A stretch of DNA of 55,906 bases from Victivallales bacterium (GCA_016285345.1 JAEEQN010000018.1:1-55906), one strand, 5' to 3'; shown: positions 16,663-25,250, counted from the first letter of the stretch. The notes: generated from the letters alone by a model not told the origin. Made by a program: numbers and translations.

Positions 16663-16781
16663 GCCAAAAACAAACTTTTTTTCGTTTTTTTTTCGTTTTT
16701 TTTCGTTTTTCCCCCTTTTTTCCCTTTTTTTGCCCTTTTTGCCGGAAAAAACGCGAAAAATGACGGTTTCGCAAAAAAAAA
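16655..16781. other. Helically phased A/T tracts upstream of the mraZ promoter
   Basis: Runs of 3-9 A or T are centred at about 16657, 16668, 16679, 16689, 16699, 16708, 16718, 16728, 16738, 16748, 16758, 16768 and 16777: thirteen tracts, mean step 10.0 bp. Spacers are mostly CG, CCC, GCCC or GCCGG. Phased A tracts bend DNA and can act as UP elements. The pattern is seen directly; the function is inferred. Confidence 0.75.
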
Positions 16782-17047
16782 GATTCCACGGAAAAAAGAA
16801 CGTGGATGACGTGTGTTTGTTCCGCGAGGCGAAATGAGGCGAAAATGATAGGACTTATAGGGTCTATAAGACTTATCAGATTGAGCTTGCATTGAGGTCG
16901 CGCGCATGCGCGGGAACGCATGTGTGTATCAAGCGCAGATAATAAGGCATATTCACCTCAAAAATATTATTGTTCGAGCTCAACGAGCAGACGATGAAAG
17001 CGGATGGATCGTCGATGTGAAATAAGGTGGAATTGAGCTGAAAGCAG
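16782..17047. other. Intergenic remainder between mraZ control region and ruvA terminator
   Basis: About 265 bp with no supported gene. It holds a degenerate 9-bp repeat (16848-16883) and an ordinary mixed sequence. No promoter match as good as those listed elsewhere was seen. Confidence 0.5.
16848..16883. repeat. Degenerate 9-bp tandem repeat, locus 1
   Basis: Four consecutive 9-mers: ATAGGACTT, ATAGGGTCT, ATAAGACTT, ATCAGATTG. The same period and a similar consensus (ATRRGACYT) recur at 28101-28136. Intergenic. Confidence 0.65.
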
Positions 17048-17049
17048 AA

Positions 17050-17082
17050 CAAAAAAAGACCGCCTCGAAAAAGAGACGGTCT
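17050..17082 (-). terminator. Terminator after ruvA
   Basis: AGACCG (17057-17062) pairs with CGGTCT (17077-17082), extended by CTC/GAG around a loop GAAAAA. On minus it is followed by a seven-T run (17057-17051). It begins 28 bp past the ruvA stop. Confidence 0.85.
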
Positions 17083-17109
17083 AAGTGACGAAAAATGAAC
17101 TTGATGCCA

Positions 17110-17724
17110 TTAAGAGTTGAGCTTGCGGAGTGCCTTGCGGATGATGTTCTCGCTGGAACGTTCCTGTTCGGGCAGGGCGGCGACGAGGTCCGCGACGGTC
17201 TTCTGAATCTTCGCGCGCTGGAATCCAAGCTGTTCGAGCGCGAGGAGCGCGTCTTCCATTTCGCGCGACTGCGGGACGTCCTGCGGAAGTCCGGCGAACG
17301 TGACCTCGGGGAAGAGCTTCACGATCTTGTCGCGGAGCTCGACGATCATGCGTTCGGCGGAGCGCGGGCCGATGCCGCTGATGTGCTTGAGGACCTTGAT
17401 GTCGGCGTTGACGATGGCATTGCAGAACGTGGGGATGTTCATGCTGCTGAGGATGGCGAGGGCGGTCTTTGCGCCAATGCCGTTCACAGTGAGCAGGAGC
17501 TTGAAGATTTCGAGCTCCTCTTTCTTCGCGAACCCGTAGAGCTGGAGCGCGTCCTCGCGCACCTGAAGCCAGGTCAGGACCGCGGCGGTGCCGCCTTCGC
17601 CCGATTTCAGCAGCACGTCGTATGTGCTCATGGGGATGGAGACGAAATAACCGACGCCGTTCACGTCGAGGATGAGTTCGGTGAAGTTCAGGGAAACGAT
17701 TTTGCCTGTGAGCTGAGCGATCAT
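17110..17724 (-). CDS. ruvA: Holliday junction branch-migration protein RuvA
   Basis: 204 aa, normal length. It binds four-way junctions and loads the RuvB motor. The N-terminal OB domain is MIAQLTGKIVSLNFTELILD with NGVGYFVSIP. The two helix-hairpin-helix motifs follow: TVNGIGAKTALAIL and HISGIGPRSAERMIVELRDK. The C-terminal RuvB-contact domain is about residues 150-204 and a Pro/Gln linker precedes it. ruvB is not in the window; ruvC is 13 kb away at 30811-31323. It has its own promoter at the end of birA and a terminator. Confidence 0.97.
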   Translation of the reverse strand: MIAQLTGKIVSLNFTELILDVNGVGYFVSIPMSTYDVLLKSGEGGTAAVLTWLQVREDALQLYGFAKKEELEIFKLLLTVNGIGAKTALAILSSMNIPTFCNAIVNADIKVLKHISGIGPRSAERMIVELRDKIVKLFPEVTFAGLPQDVPQSREMEDALLALEQLGFQRAKIQKTVADLVAALPEQERSSENIIRKALRKLNS

Positions 17725-17778
17725 GATCGGGATTTCCTTCCGGGCGCATGCCGGGTTTGATTGTATTTCTTAGCAGAT

Positions 17779-17806
17779 ACTATACACGCGTTCGCGCGAA
17801 AATCAA
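17779..17806 (-). promoter_or_regulatory. Promoter of ruvA
   Basis: On the minus strand: -35 TTGATT (17806-17801), 16-bp spacer, -10 TATAGT (17784-17779). The -35 box overlaps the birA stop codon region. Confidence 0.7.
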
Positions 17807-18525
17807 GCGCGGGTCTGCAACCGTACGTCGCCGCAGTTCAGCGTGAGCGTGCGTCCGCCGTCTTCGTCGAGGATCACCGATCCATCGTCGGCGATGTCGC
17901 GGAAAAGCCCGGTGAGGCGGGAACCGTCGCCCGCGAGGAATTCCACGCGTTTTCCGAGAAGACCGTTTTCGGTTTTCCAGCGTGCGAAAAGGGTTTCCGG
18001 GGCGTTTTTCAGGACCTCGGCATGGTCGTGCAGGATTTTCTCGAACCGGTGCAGCGCGGCCTCGTAATCGCAAGGCGCACCGGTCAGGATGAGGACGGAC
18101 GTGGCTTCCTGCGAGGCGGACGCGAGCTGTTCGAGGGTCATGTTCAGGTTGACGCCCATCCCGGTCACGAGTCCGCCGGGCGCGCCGTTGCGCGGGCTGA
18201 TGAACTGGGAGAGGATGCCGGATATCTTCGCCGTGCCGCAGAAGATGTCGTTCGGCCACTTGATATGGAATTTTTGAGCGGGGGCGAGCTCGCGCACGAG
18301 GTCGAGGACGGCAAGCGATCCTGCCGCGACGCCGAGCAGCGGACTGTTCACATTTTTCTGCACGAAACTGGCGTAGATGTTGCCGCGCGGGGAGATCCAT
18401 TTGCGGTCGAGGCGTCCGCGCCCGGCTGTCTGGGTGGCGGCGACGACGAGTTCGCGATCGTTCAGTTCGGCGAAATGCGCGACCGCCCAAGTCGTCGTGG
18501 AGTCGATGGTGTCGAAGAAGATCAT
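17803..18525 (-). CDS. birA: Biotin--[acetyl-CoA-carboxylase] ligase
   Basis: 240 aa, catalytic form only. It activates biotin with ATP and attaches it to the biotin carboxyl carrier protein. Motifs: IDSTTTWA, QTAGRGRLDRKWISPRGNIY (biotinoyl-AMP loop, about residues 32-51), KWPNDIF and GMGVNLN. The N-terminal winged helix of the E. coli-type repressor is absent, so it probably does not regulate transcription. It follows the DciA-like gene by 7 bp in the cimA unit. Confidence 0.93.
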   Translation of the reverse strand: MIFFDTIDSTTTWAVAHFAELNDRELVVAATQTAGRGRLDRKWISPRGNIYASFVQKNVNSPLLGVAAGSLAVLDLVRELAPAQKFHIKWPNDIFCGTAKISGILSQFISPRNGAPGGLVTGMGVNLNMTLEQLASASQEATSVLILTGAPCDYEAALHRFEKILHDHAEVLKNAPETLFARWKTENGLLGKRVEFLAGDGSRLTGLFRDIADDGSVILDEDGGRTLTLNCGDVRLQTRA

Positions 18526-18532
18526 AGCGGAA

Positions 18533-18967
18533 TTAGACGGTGCGGCGGCGTCCCGCGGGGGTGAAGGTCAGTGTAGTGCATTTGTCCGCGCCGATCAGCT
18601 CGGCGATGCGACCGAGGATAGCGGTTTGTACGGACTTTGTGCGGACGGACGCCAGATAGGCGGGATGCTCCACCTCGATGAAGAGCGTTTTATTGGTGAT
18701 GGAAAGCGGCGTGGTGTGTTTCGCGGCGACCGCGCCGGCGATTTCGGGCCAGCGGGCCGCGATCATGCGGAAATCCGCGACGCCGTCCGGCAGTTTCTTC
18801 CGTATGACGCGCTGAAGCACGTCCCCGACTGGCTGCGTGCCGGGCAGATACTTCATGAGTTCGCCGTCGGATCCGCCTTCGCCGTACCACTCGCGGAGGA
18901 TGGGATCCATCTTCTTGCGGGCGCGGCCTGTGGCGGTCCCTTCGGGCGGACGTTTTTCGTTCGGCAT
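18533..18967 (-). CDS. DciA-like DUF721 protein
   Basis: 144 aa. The C-terminal 90 residues fit DUF721: DVLQRVIRKKL, then RWPEIAGAVAAKHTTPLSI, LFIEVEHPAYLASV and a terminal helix. DUF721 includes DciA, which loads the replicative helicase DnaB in bacteria lacking DnaC. The N-terminal 30 residues are basic and probably disordered, as is common in DciA. It lies between a small membrane protein (17 bp) and birA (7 bp). The family call is good; the helicase-loading role is transferred from characterised relatives. Confidence 0.75.
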   Translation of the reverse strand: MPNEKRPPEGTATGRARKKMDPILREWYGEGGSDGELMKYLPGTQPVGDVLQRVIRKKLPDGVADFRMIAARWPEIAGAVAAKHTTPLSITNKTLFIEVEHPAYLASVRTKSVQTAILGRIAELIGADKCTTLTFTPAGRRRTV

Positions 18968-18984
18968 TGTTCAGCACGTCCCCG

Positions 18985-19353
18985 CTAAACGCCGACGCCA
19001 AAGATCGCGAGCGGTATCAGACATAGGTTGCCCGCGAAACAGAACAATCCTATGAACCCCTGTCCCATGTGGCTTAGCCCTGTCGAGAAGCGCCACGGCA
19101 TGATGATGCATTCCACGAGGCCGACCGGGACAAGGAAGAATTTGAGGAAATATTTCGCGGAACGCAGACCGACGACGGCGACGTTCTTGAGGCCGCGGAT
19201 CACGTACGGCGCGAGGATCTTCGCGCCCTGGATGGCCAGCGGGGTCAGAATAGCGAGGGTGACGGGGTCGAACGCCTCGGCCTTGGGCTGGGGCGCAAAA
19301 TAGAACGTGCCGATGAGCACGATGCACAGAATCAAAAGAAAACGCCGGGTCAT
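18985..19353 (-). CDS. Small membrane protein of unknown function
   Basis: 122 aa. A hydrophobic N-terminus (MTRRFLLILCIVLIGTFYFA, possibly a signal peptide ending near AEA) is followed by two or three further hydrophobic segments (VTLAILTPLAIQGAKILA, FFLVPVGLVECIIMPW, IGLFCFAGNLCLIPLAIFG). No recognised family. The ATG overlaps the TGA of cimA, so coexpression is likely, but that does not point to a role in isoleucine synthesis. Confidence 0.65.
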   Translation of the reverse strand: MTRRFLLILCIVLIGTFYFAPQPKAEAFDPVTLAILTPLAIQGAKILAPYVIRGLKNVAVVGLRSAKYFLKFFLVPVGLVECIIMPWRFSTGLSHMGQGFIGLFCFAGNLCLIPLAIFGVGV

Positions 19354-20960
19354 GGTTCGGATCCTTCCTGGCTGTTTGAGGGTGCGATGTGTTTCTTGAA
19401 GAGGGCATATTCCACGGAATCGGCGAGGGCGATCCAGGATGCTTCGATGATGTTTTCACTGACGCCGACGGTGTCCCACACGCTGGTGGAGTCGTGGCTC
19501 TGGATGCGGACGCGCGTCTGGGCGGCGGTTCCGTTCAGATTCTCCAGGATGCGGACTTTGAAGTCGATGAGGGAAACGTCCCGGAGCGCGGGGTAGAAAC
19601 GCTCCAGCGCCTTGCGGAGTGCGAGGTCGAGCGCGTTGACCGGGCCGTCGCCTTCCGCGGCCGTGAGCTGGGAGACGCCGCCGACGTTAAGTTTAACCGT
19701 GGCTTCGGAGACCACGCGGTCGCCTTCGCCGCGTTTTTCGATGATGACGCGGAATCCCTCGAGCGTGAAGTAGGAGGGCCAGAGGTTCATGACCTTGTGC
19801 ATCAGCACGACGAACGACGCCTCGGCGGTCTCGTATTCGTATCCGGCGCGTTCGCGTTTCTTGAGTTCCTGAAGCCCGGCGTTGCCGAGTCGGGAATCCC
19901 GCAGATCGATGCCGAATTCGGCGGCTTTCATGGTGAGTGAATGACGCCCGGAGAGCTCGGAGATGAGGATGCGGCGTCGGTTGCCGACGGATTCCGGCCG
20001 GACGTGTTCGAACGTGACCGGATTCTTCGCGATGGCATCGACATGGAGCCCGGCCTTGTGCGCGAATGCGCTTTCGCCGACGTACGGGGCGTGGGCGTCT
20101 GGGCGCATGTTGGCTTTTTCACAGACGAAATCGCTGACGTCCTTCAGCATGGCGAGATGGCCGGGCGGAAGGCAGCGGAAATCGGTCTTCAGCTCGAAAT
20201 TCGGGATGATGGTGCAGAGGTTGGCGTTGCCGCAGCGCTCCCCGATGCCGTTCACCGTGCCCTGCACGAGGCGGGCTCCGCTGCGCACTGCCACGATGGA
20301 GTTCGCGACGGCCGTGCCGGAGTCGTTGTGGCAGTGGATGCCGAGGATGATATTTTCGGGGAGGATCGCGCGGACCTTCTTCGTGATGTCGAGGATTTCG
20401 ACGGGGAGCAGTCCTCCGTTTGTGTCGCAGATGGTAACGGCCGAAGCGCCGCCCTCGCATGCCGCGTTCAGGACGCGTTCGGCGTAGGCGCGGTCCTCGC
20501 TCCATGCGTCGAAGAAGTGTTCGGCGTCGAAGATGACCTCGCGTCCGGCATCGGCGAGGAACCGGCAGGATTCGCGGATCATGGACAGGTTGTCTTCCTC
20601 GGAAACGTTCAGAATCTCGCGGACCTGCGATGCAGGCGTCTTGCCGACGATGGTGCAGACGGGCGCGCCGGAATCGAGCAGGGCGCGCAGCTGCGGATCG
20701 TTCTCCGCGGCCAGTTCCTTGCGGCGCGTACAGCCGAACGCGCAGAGTTTTGCGTATTTGAACGTACAGGAGGCTGCGTCGCGGAAGAATTCGGCGTCGC
20801 GCGGATTCGATCCCGGCCAGCCGCCTTCGATGTATGCCACGCCCAGTTCGTCCAGTTTCGCGGCAATACGGAGCTTGTCGTCCTTCGAGAACGAGACATG
20901 TTCTCCCTGGGCGCCGTCGCGAAGCGTTGAATCGTATATGAGGATGTTCTGGTCTGGCAT
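19350..20960 (-). CDS. cimA: (R)-citramalate synthase
   Basis: 536 aa from ATG 20960, which has AAGGAA 9 bp upstream; the frame stays open 43 codons further, but that part is Phe/Lys-rich and contains the promoter. It condenses acetyl-CoA with pyruvate to citramalate, a threonine-independent route to 2-oxobutyrate and isoleucine. YDSTLRDGAQGEHVSFS and YIEGGWPGSNPRDAEFF mark the CimA group rather than LeuA. Other marks are GIHCHNDSGTAVANS, NGIGERCGNANL and an HKAGLHVDAI loop. The C-terminal allosteric domain is present. First gene of cimA-membrane protein-DUF721-birA. Confidence 0.93.
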   Translation of the reverse strand: MPDQNILIYDSTLRDGAQGEHVSFSKDDKLRIAAKLDELGVAYIEGGWPGSNPRDAEFFRDAASCTFKYAKLCAFGCTRRKELAAENDPQLRALLDSGAPVCTIVGKTPASQVREILNVSEEDNLSMIRESCRFLADAGREVIFDAEHFFDAWSEDRAYAERVLNAACEGGASAVTICDTNGGLLPVEILDITKKVRAILPENIILGIHCHNDSGTAVANSIVAVRSGARLVQGTVNGIGERCGNANLCTIIPNFELKTDFRCLPPGHLAMLKDVSDFVCEKANMRPDAHAPYVGESAFAHKAGLHVDAIAKNPVTFEHVRPESVGNRRRILISELSGRHSLTMKAAEFGIDLRDSRLGNAGLQELKKRERAGYEYETAEASFVVLMHKVMNLWPSYFTLEGFRVIIEKRGEGDRVVSEATVKLNVGGVSQLTAAEGDGPVNALDLALRKALERFYPALRDVSLIDFKVRILENLNGTAAQTRVRIQSHDSTSVWDTVGVSENIIEASWIALADSVEYALFKKHIAPSNSQEGSEP

Positions 20961-20986
20961 GGCGTGTTTTTCCTTGTAAAGGAAAC

Positions 20987-21014
20987 AATATAGCGCCGTT
21001 TTGGAGGAAAACAA
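20987..21014 (-). promoter_or_regulatory. Promoter of cimA
   Basis: On the minus strand: -35 TTGTTT (21014-21009), 16-bp spacer, -10 TATATT (20992-20987), about 27 bp before the ATG at 20960. This short leader supports the chosen start. Confidence 0.65.
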
Positions 21015-21102
21015 CCGGAAAACGCATTTTTTTTCGTGTTTTCCCGCTTTTTTATAGAAAAATGCCGGGAAAGAGGCGAAAAAGGACAAGAATAACGAAG
21101 GA

Positions 21103-22287
21103 TCAGGCGTTTCCCGGTTCTTCCTGCTTCGCTTCCGGAATCTGCTCTAGTTCCGCCTGCTTTTTACCCTTGTGCGGGATGATAAATCCGCCGACGAATG
21201 CGGTGAACGGCGCGACGAGGACGAGTCCGAAACTGCCGACGAGCGTTTTGACCGCTTCGGATGCAACGTACGGATTGTTGATGAAGTCGAGCGGGCCGAT
21301 ACCCTGGGCAGCGAACGTCATCATGAGCGTGAGATAGCCGCCGGAATAGGCCAGCAGGAGCGTCGTGGTCATGGTGCCGACCACGCTGCGGCCCATGTTC
21401 AGGCCGGATCCGATCAGCTCGCGGCGGTGGATGTCCGGGCGTTTCTGGAGGACTTCGACCATGCCGGCGGAGACGTCCATGGCGAGGTCCATGACCGCGC
21501 CGGAACTGGAGAGGAAGATTGCGCCGATGTAGATGTCGGGGAGGCTGAGGAATTCGTAGCCGGAATAAAGCAGCGTCTGGGAATAGGGCATCATGCCGCC
21601 GCTGATCTTGAAGAGCTTCGTGAAGACGTAGGCCATGACGCAGCTGGCGAGCACGCCGAGGATCGCGCCGAAGAATGCCGTGACGCCTTTCCGCGTCATT
21701 CCGGCGACCAGGAAGATGATGACCGCGCTGAGCAAAGTGACGGCGGCGAACGTGATGAGGAGCACGTTTCCGCCTTTCAACGCAAGCGGAATCACGAGCT
21801 TCCAGATGACCAGACAGCTGAAGACGAAGGAGAGCAGGGCGTTGAATCCGGTGATGCCTGCGAAGACGAGCAGGAGGATGCCGAAAAGGGTAAACAGCAG
21901 GAGCGCGTAGCCGATGCGGTAGTGGTCCTGCGCGATGACCGTGAAGTTCTCGTCGGCGTCGTACGGGATGGCCGCGAGCGCGAGGTCGCCCGGCTCGAAC
22001 ACCTTGTCCAGCTCCATGTTGGCACGGATGATGTTCGTCCCGTTGAACTCGCGTCCCTTGAACGGACCGGAGAGGACTTTCAGGCGGACATGCTGCTCGC
22101 CCTTCTGCAGCAGACCGATCCTGAAGATGTTGCTGTTGTCGACGGAGAGGATGCGCGCCTTGCACTTGACGCCCTCCGGCGGCGGGGCCGTGTGGAGGAT
22201 GTCGAGAAACCAAAGCGCGGCGCAGGCAAGGAGGAAAACGACCACCATGACTGCGTCGCGTCTGGATATTTTCCAATGATCGAACAT
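21103..22287 (-). CDS. YibE/F-family membrane protein
   Basis: 394 aa. One N-terminal membrane helix (about 14-30), then a soluble beta-rich part (about 40-125, with GREFNGTNIIRANMELDKVFEPGD), then about seven helices. This is the layout of YibE/YibF proteins, known from Firmicutes and others and without an established function; transport is suspected. IFLSSSGAVMDLAMDVSAGM and LIGSGLNMGRSVVGTMTTTLLLAY are typical conserved segments. The C-terminus is Gln/Glu-rich and cytoplasmic. It follows phoA by 24 bp, so probably one unit. Confidence 0.85.
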   Translation of the reverse strand: MFDHWKISRRDAVMVVVFLLACAALWFLDILHTAPPPEGVKCKARILSVDNSNIFRIGLLQKGEQHVRLKVLSGPFKGREFNGTNIIRANMELDKVFEPGDLALAAIPYDADENFTVIAQDHYRIGYALLLFTLFGILLLVFAGITGFNALLSFVFSCLVIWKLVIPLALKGGNVLLITFAAVTLLSAVIIFLVAGMTRKGVTAFFGAILGVLASCVMAYVFTKLFKISGGMMPYSQTLLYSGYEFLSLPDIYIGAIFLSSSGAVMDLAMDVSAGMVEVLQKRPDIHRRELIGSGLNMGRSVVGTMTTTLLLAYSGGYLTLMMTFAAQGIGPLDFINNPYVASEAVKTLVGSFGLVLVAPFTAFVGGFIIPHKGKKQAELEQIPEAKQEEPGNA

Positions 22288-22311
22288 GGAAAATGAGGCT
22301 GTAAGCTCAGA

Positions 22312-23874
22312 TCATTTCACGGGGACGGAGATAATCGCCTTGAGGCGCTTGGCGATGTCGGAGTTCTCGTACATGCCGCCGAAGACATTGGCGTTCACGC
22401 CGTAGGAGCTGGTGTCGACGGGGAGGGCGGTGTGCGCGCCGCTGGTCCAGCCGACGGAGGACTTGTTGTCGAAGATCGCCACGACGGTGTTCGCGACGGC
22501 GTCGCCGCCGCCGAAACCGGCGCGCTTGCCGTTCGGGAACTGTCTGTTGAACGCCTCTTCGATGCGGTCCTGTTCGGACTTCGTGAGGACGAGGTTCAGC
22601 TTTCTGCGGGCGTTGCGGTCGGCGGATCTGAGGTTGGCCTGAACGGCGCCGTTGTTTTCGTTGGAACCGCCCTGGTTGTCGAAGATCAGGCCGAAGTTTT
22701 CGGTGATGAGCGGCTTGATGTCGTCGAACTTGATGGTCTTTTCTTCGGCGCTGGCCTGATTGTTCTGGTTGTCGTTGTTTCTGCCGGCGGGAGGGCCCAT
22801 CCGTCTGGGGCCAAGGATCTTGTCGGCGAGCTGGTTGACTTTGTTCTTGAACTCGTCGCTGGAGCATTTCTGGTTGCCGAGCAGATAGATGGAGGATTCG
22901 TACTGGGTGTTCGCGAAACCGAGGGTCAGGCCGCCGGTCTCGTGGTCGCCGGTGACGACGAGGAGGGTGTCGTTCGGATGCTTCTTGGCGAAATCCATGA
23001 TGACGGAGACGGCGCGGTCCATTTCCATGGTCTCGCGGAGACTGGATCCGGCGTCGTTGCTGTGTCCGTGATGGTCGATGTTGCCGCCTTCGACCATGAC
23101 GAAGAACGGCTTGTTCTTCAGCATGAGGAAGTCGATGCACTGCTGGGTGTACTCGGCGAGACCCCATTCGTCCGCCGGTTTGTCGATGGCGTAGGGGAGC
23201 TGGCCGTTGTGACCGCGGACGAAGAGCTTGTCGGCTTTCTTCAGGTCGACTTTCGGGACTTCGTCCTTGTACGCGACGGTGTAGCCGGCCTTCTCGGCGA
23301 TCTTGTAGATGTCGTTGTCGCCGTTGCGGTTGCCCTGGAGGCCGCCGCCGCCGAAGTATTCGAAGCCGGACTTCACGAGGTCGAGGCCGATGTCGTAATA
23401 GTTGTCGCGGCTCACGTTGTGGGCGTAGAAGGAAGCCGGGGTGGCGTGGTTGATGGTGATGCTGGTGAGGATGCCGACGGCACGGCCGTTCTTCTTCGCG
23501 ACTTCGGCGACGGATTCGAGGTTCTTTTTTCCCTCGGTGTCCATGCCGATGCGGCCGTTGTTGGTCTTTTCTCCGCAGGCGATGGCGGTTCCGCTGGCGG
23601 CGGAGTCGGTGATGAAGTTACTGGCGGAGCTGGTCTTGGAGTAGCCCTGCACCGGCATGGCGTTGATCGTGAGGCCCTTGCCCGTGGTGGAACGGCTGAA
23701 CTCCTCGGCCATCATGCGCTGGGGCAGGGACATGCCGTCGCCGATGAACAGGAAGACGTACTTGACGGGTTTGAGGTCCTTGAGCTGGTCGGCATCGGTC
23801 TGGGCCGCGGCCTGGAACGCGGGCAGCGCGAGGAAAGCGCCGGCCGCAAGTGCGGCAAAGAAGGAACGTTTCAT
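22312..23874 (-). CDS. phoA: Periplasmic alkaline phosphatase
   Basis: 520 aa with a signal peptide (MKRSFFAALAAGAFLALPAF then QAAAQ). It hydrolyses phosphomonoesters with two zinc and one magnesium ion. Active-site parts are intact: FIGDGM (metal Asp), TDSAASGTA (nucleophile Ser near residue 93), NHATPASFYAHN, GGNIDHHGHSNDA, TGDHETGG and a C-terminal SGAHTALP. A Gly/Asn/Gln-rich insertion (about residues 355-380) is unusual and probably a surface loop. The promoter at 23934-23961 drives it, likely with the yibE/F-like gene. I did not find a clear Pho box. Confidence 0.93.
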   Translation of the reverse strand: MKRSFFAALAAGAFLALPAFQAAAQTDADQLKDLKPVKYVFLFIGDGMSLPQRMMAEEFSRSTTGKGLTINAMPVQGYSKTSSASNFITDSAASGTAIACGEKTNNGRIGMDTEGKKNLESVAEVAKKNGRAVGILTSITINHATPASFYAHNVSRDNYYDIGLDLVKSGFEYFGGGGLQGNRNGDNDIYKIAEKAGYTVAYKDEVPKVDLKKADKLFVRGHNGQLPYAIDKPADEWGLAEYTQQCIDFLMLKNKPFFVMVEGGNIDHHGHSNDAGSSLRETMEMDRAVSVIMDFAKKHPNDTLLVVTGDHETGGLTLGFANTQYESSIYLLGNQKCSSDEFKNKVNQLADKILGPRRMGPPAGRNNDNQNNQASAEEKTIKFDDIKPLITENFGLIFDNQGGSNENNGAVQANLRSADRNARRKLNLVLTKSEQDRIEEAFNRQFPNGKRAGFGGGDAVANTVVAIFDNKSSVGWTSGAHTALPVDTSSYGVNANVFGGMYENSDIAKRLKAIISVPVK

Positions 23875-23933
23875 GGTGTAACTCCTGAAAACTTGATTGT
23901 GTGAACAGGGTTGGGGGTATGTGTGTTACAAGT

Positions 23934-23961
23934 AAGATACCATTCAAGTCCGATTTGTCAA
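23934..23961 (-). promoter_or_regulatory. Promoter of phoA
   Basis: On the minus strand: -35 TTGACA (23961-23956), 16-bp spacer, -10 TATCTT (23939-23934). A consensus -35 suggests little need for an activator. Confidence 0.7.
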
Positions 23962-24043
23962 GCGTAAACCTTTAAAAAAGACGGAAAAAAACGAAAAATC
24001 CGGCTGAATGACACATTGTTTCGGGGCGGGGTTAAAAACCAGC

Positions 24044-24071
24044 TTGAAAAACCGGAAACGCGTGTTATATT
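24044..24071 (+). promoter_or_regulatory. Promoter of fabH
   Basis: -35 TTGAAA (24044-24049), 16-bp spacer, -10 TATATT (24066-24071). Transcription would begin near 24078, giving a leader of about 100 nt. Confidence 0.75.
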
Positions 24072-24178
24072 ATGGATGGTTTCTCTGTTCCGTCCGCTCG
24101 CGGACGGGCATTTCCGCGGGGCGCGGGAAGAGACCATTTCAACCTCCTCTACGCCGAACAGCATCAAAGGATGACAAT

Positions 24179-25168
24179 ATGGGCATTCGCATTGCGGGGA
24201 CGGGCTCGTACCTCCCTGAAAAAATACGGACCAACGCCGATATCGAAAAGCTCGTCGACACCAACGACGAATGGATCCGCACGCGTACAGGCGTCGAAGA
24301 ACGCCGCATCGCCGGACCCGATGAAACCGCGTCCACCATGGCAATCAAGGCCGCGGAAAAAGCCCTGGCGCAGGCCGGAGTCGACGGACGCGACATCGAC
24401 GCGATCGTAGTCGCCACGATTTCTCCCGACTATATCTTCCCGAACACCGGCGCGCTGGTTCAGAACCATTTCCAGTGCAAAAAGGCGTTCTGCTTCGACC
24501 TCTCCGCCGCATGCGCCGGATTCGTTTCCTCGCTCGAGGTCGGGTTCTCCCTCATGCGTTCCTTCCCGGACAAATACCGCAACGTTCTGGTCTGCGGCTC
24601 CGACAAGCTCTCCGTGATCGTGGACTGGACCGACCGCAACACCTGCATCCTCTTCGGCGACGGCGCGGGATGCGCGCTGCTCCAGAACGACGGCACGGAT
24701 TCCCCGGACAGCATCATCGCGAGTTCGCTCCACGCCGACGGCGGCTATACCGACGTCCTGCGGATCCCCGCGGGCGGCAGCAAGGCTCCCGCCTGTCACG
24801 AAACGGTCTGGAACCGCGATCATTTCATCTACATGGAAGGCCGCGAGACGTTCAAGCTCGCCGTGAATGCCATGGTGTCGTCCAGCGAGGAAGTGCTTAC
24901 GCAGGCTGGCGTTTCGATCGATCAGCTCGCACTGGTGATCCCGCATCAGGCGAACCTCCGCATCATCGACGCCGTGGCGAAGCGCCTCGGCATCGGCGAA
25001 GACCGCGCGTTCTGCAACATCCGGCACTACGGCAACACCAGTTCCGCCTCGATCGGCATCGCGCTCGACGAGGCGTGCCGCACGGGCCGCATCAAACGCG
25101 GCGACCTGGTGCTGTTCACATCGTTCGGCGGCGGACTGGCGTGGGGCTCCATGCTGATCCGTTATTGA
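24179..25168 (+). CDS. fabH: Beta-ketoacyl-ACP synthase III
   Basis: 329 aa from ATG 24179, with AAAGGA upstream; the frame is open further 5' but only the sequence after this ATG fits the family. FabH starts fatty-acid synthesis by condensing acetyl-CoA with malonyl-ACP. MGIRIAGTGSYLPEKI begins it; the catalytic triad is Cys in LSAACAGF (about residue 112), His in IPHQANLRI and Asn in YGNTSSASIG. The C-terminal loop is FGGGLAWGSMLI. Transcribed alone with a long leader and a terminator at 25185-25214, away from other fab genes. Confidence 0.96.
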   Translation: MGIRIAGTGSYLPEKIRTNADIEKLVDTNDEWIRTRTGVEERRIAGPDETASTMAIKAAEKALAQAGVDGRDIDAIVVATISPDYIFPNTGALVQNHFQCKKAFCFDLSAACAGFVSSLEVGFSLMRSFPDKYRNVLVCGSDKLSVIVDWTDRNTCILFGDGAGCALLQNDGTDSPDSIIASSLHADGGYTDVLRIPAGGSKAPACHETVWNRDHFIYMEGRETFKLAVNAMVSSSEEVLTQAGVSIDQLALVIPHQANLRIIDAVAKRLGIGEDRAFCNIRHYGNTSSASIGIALDEACRTGRIKRGDLVLFTSFGGGLAWGSMLIRY

Positions 25169-25184
25169 GTGTGTTTTTCCCGCG

Positions 25185-25214
25185 GGCGGGTCTCAACGAT
25201 CCGCCTTTCTTTTT
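25185..25214 (+). terminator. Terminator after fabH
   Basis: GGCGGGT (25185-25191) pairs with ATCCGCC (25199-25205) with one G-U pair, then TTTCTTTTTG. It begins 17 bp after the stop codon. Confidence 0.75.
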
Positions 25215-25250
25215 GTTTTGAACCTGATTTGAGTTCCCCGAGGATTCTTA

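Larger units (their letters stand above)
23875..24178. other. Divergent promoter region between phoA and fabH
   Basis: 304 bp holding the phoA promoter (minus, 23934-23961), the fabH promoter (plus, 24044-24071) and a fabH leader of about 100 nt. The leader carries a perfect CCGTCCG/CGGACGG hairpin (24090-24096 with 24101-24107, CTCG loop). No gene seen. Confidence 0.7.

Noticed and set aside
19350..20960. 2-isopropylmalate synthase (leuA)
   Set aside because: The IEGGWPGSNPRD motif and YDSTLRDGAQ start fit citramalate synthase better, and no leu genes are adjacent.
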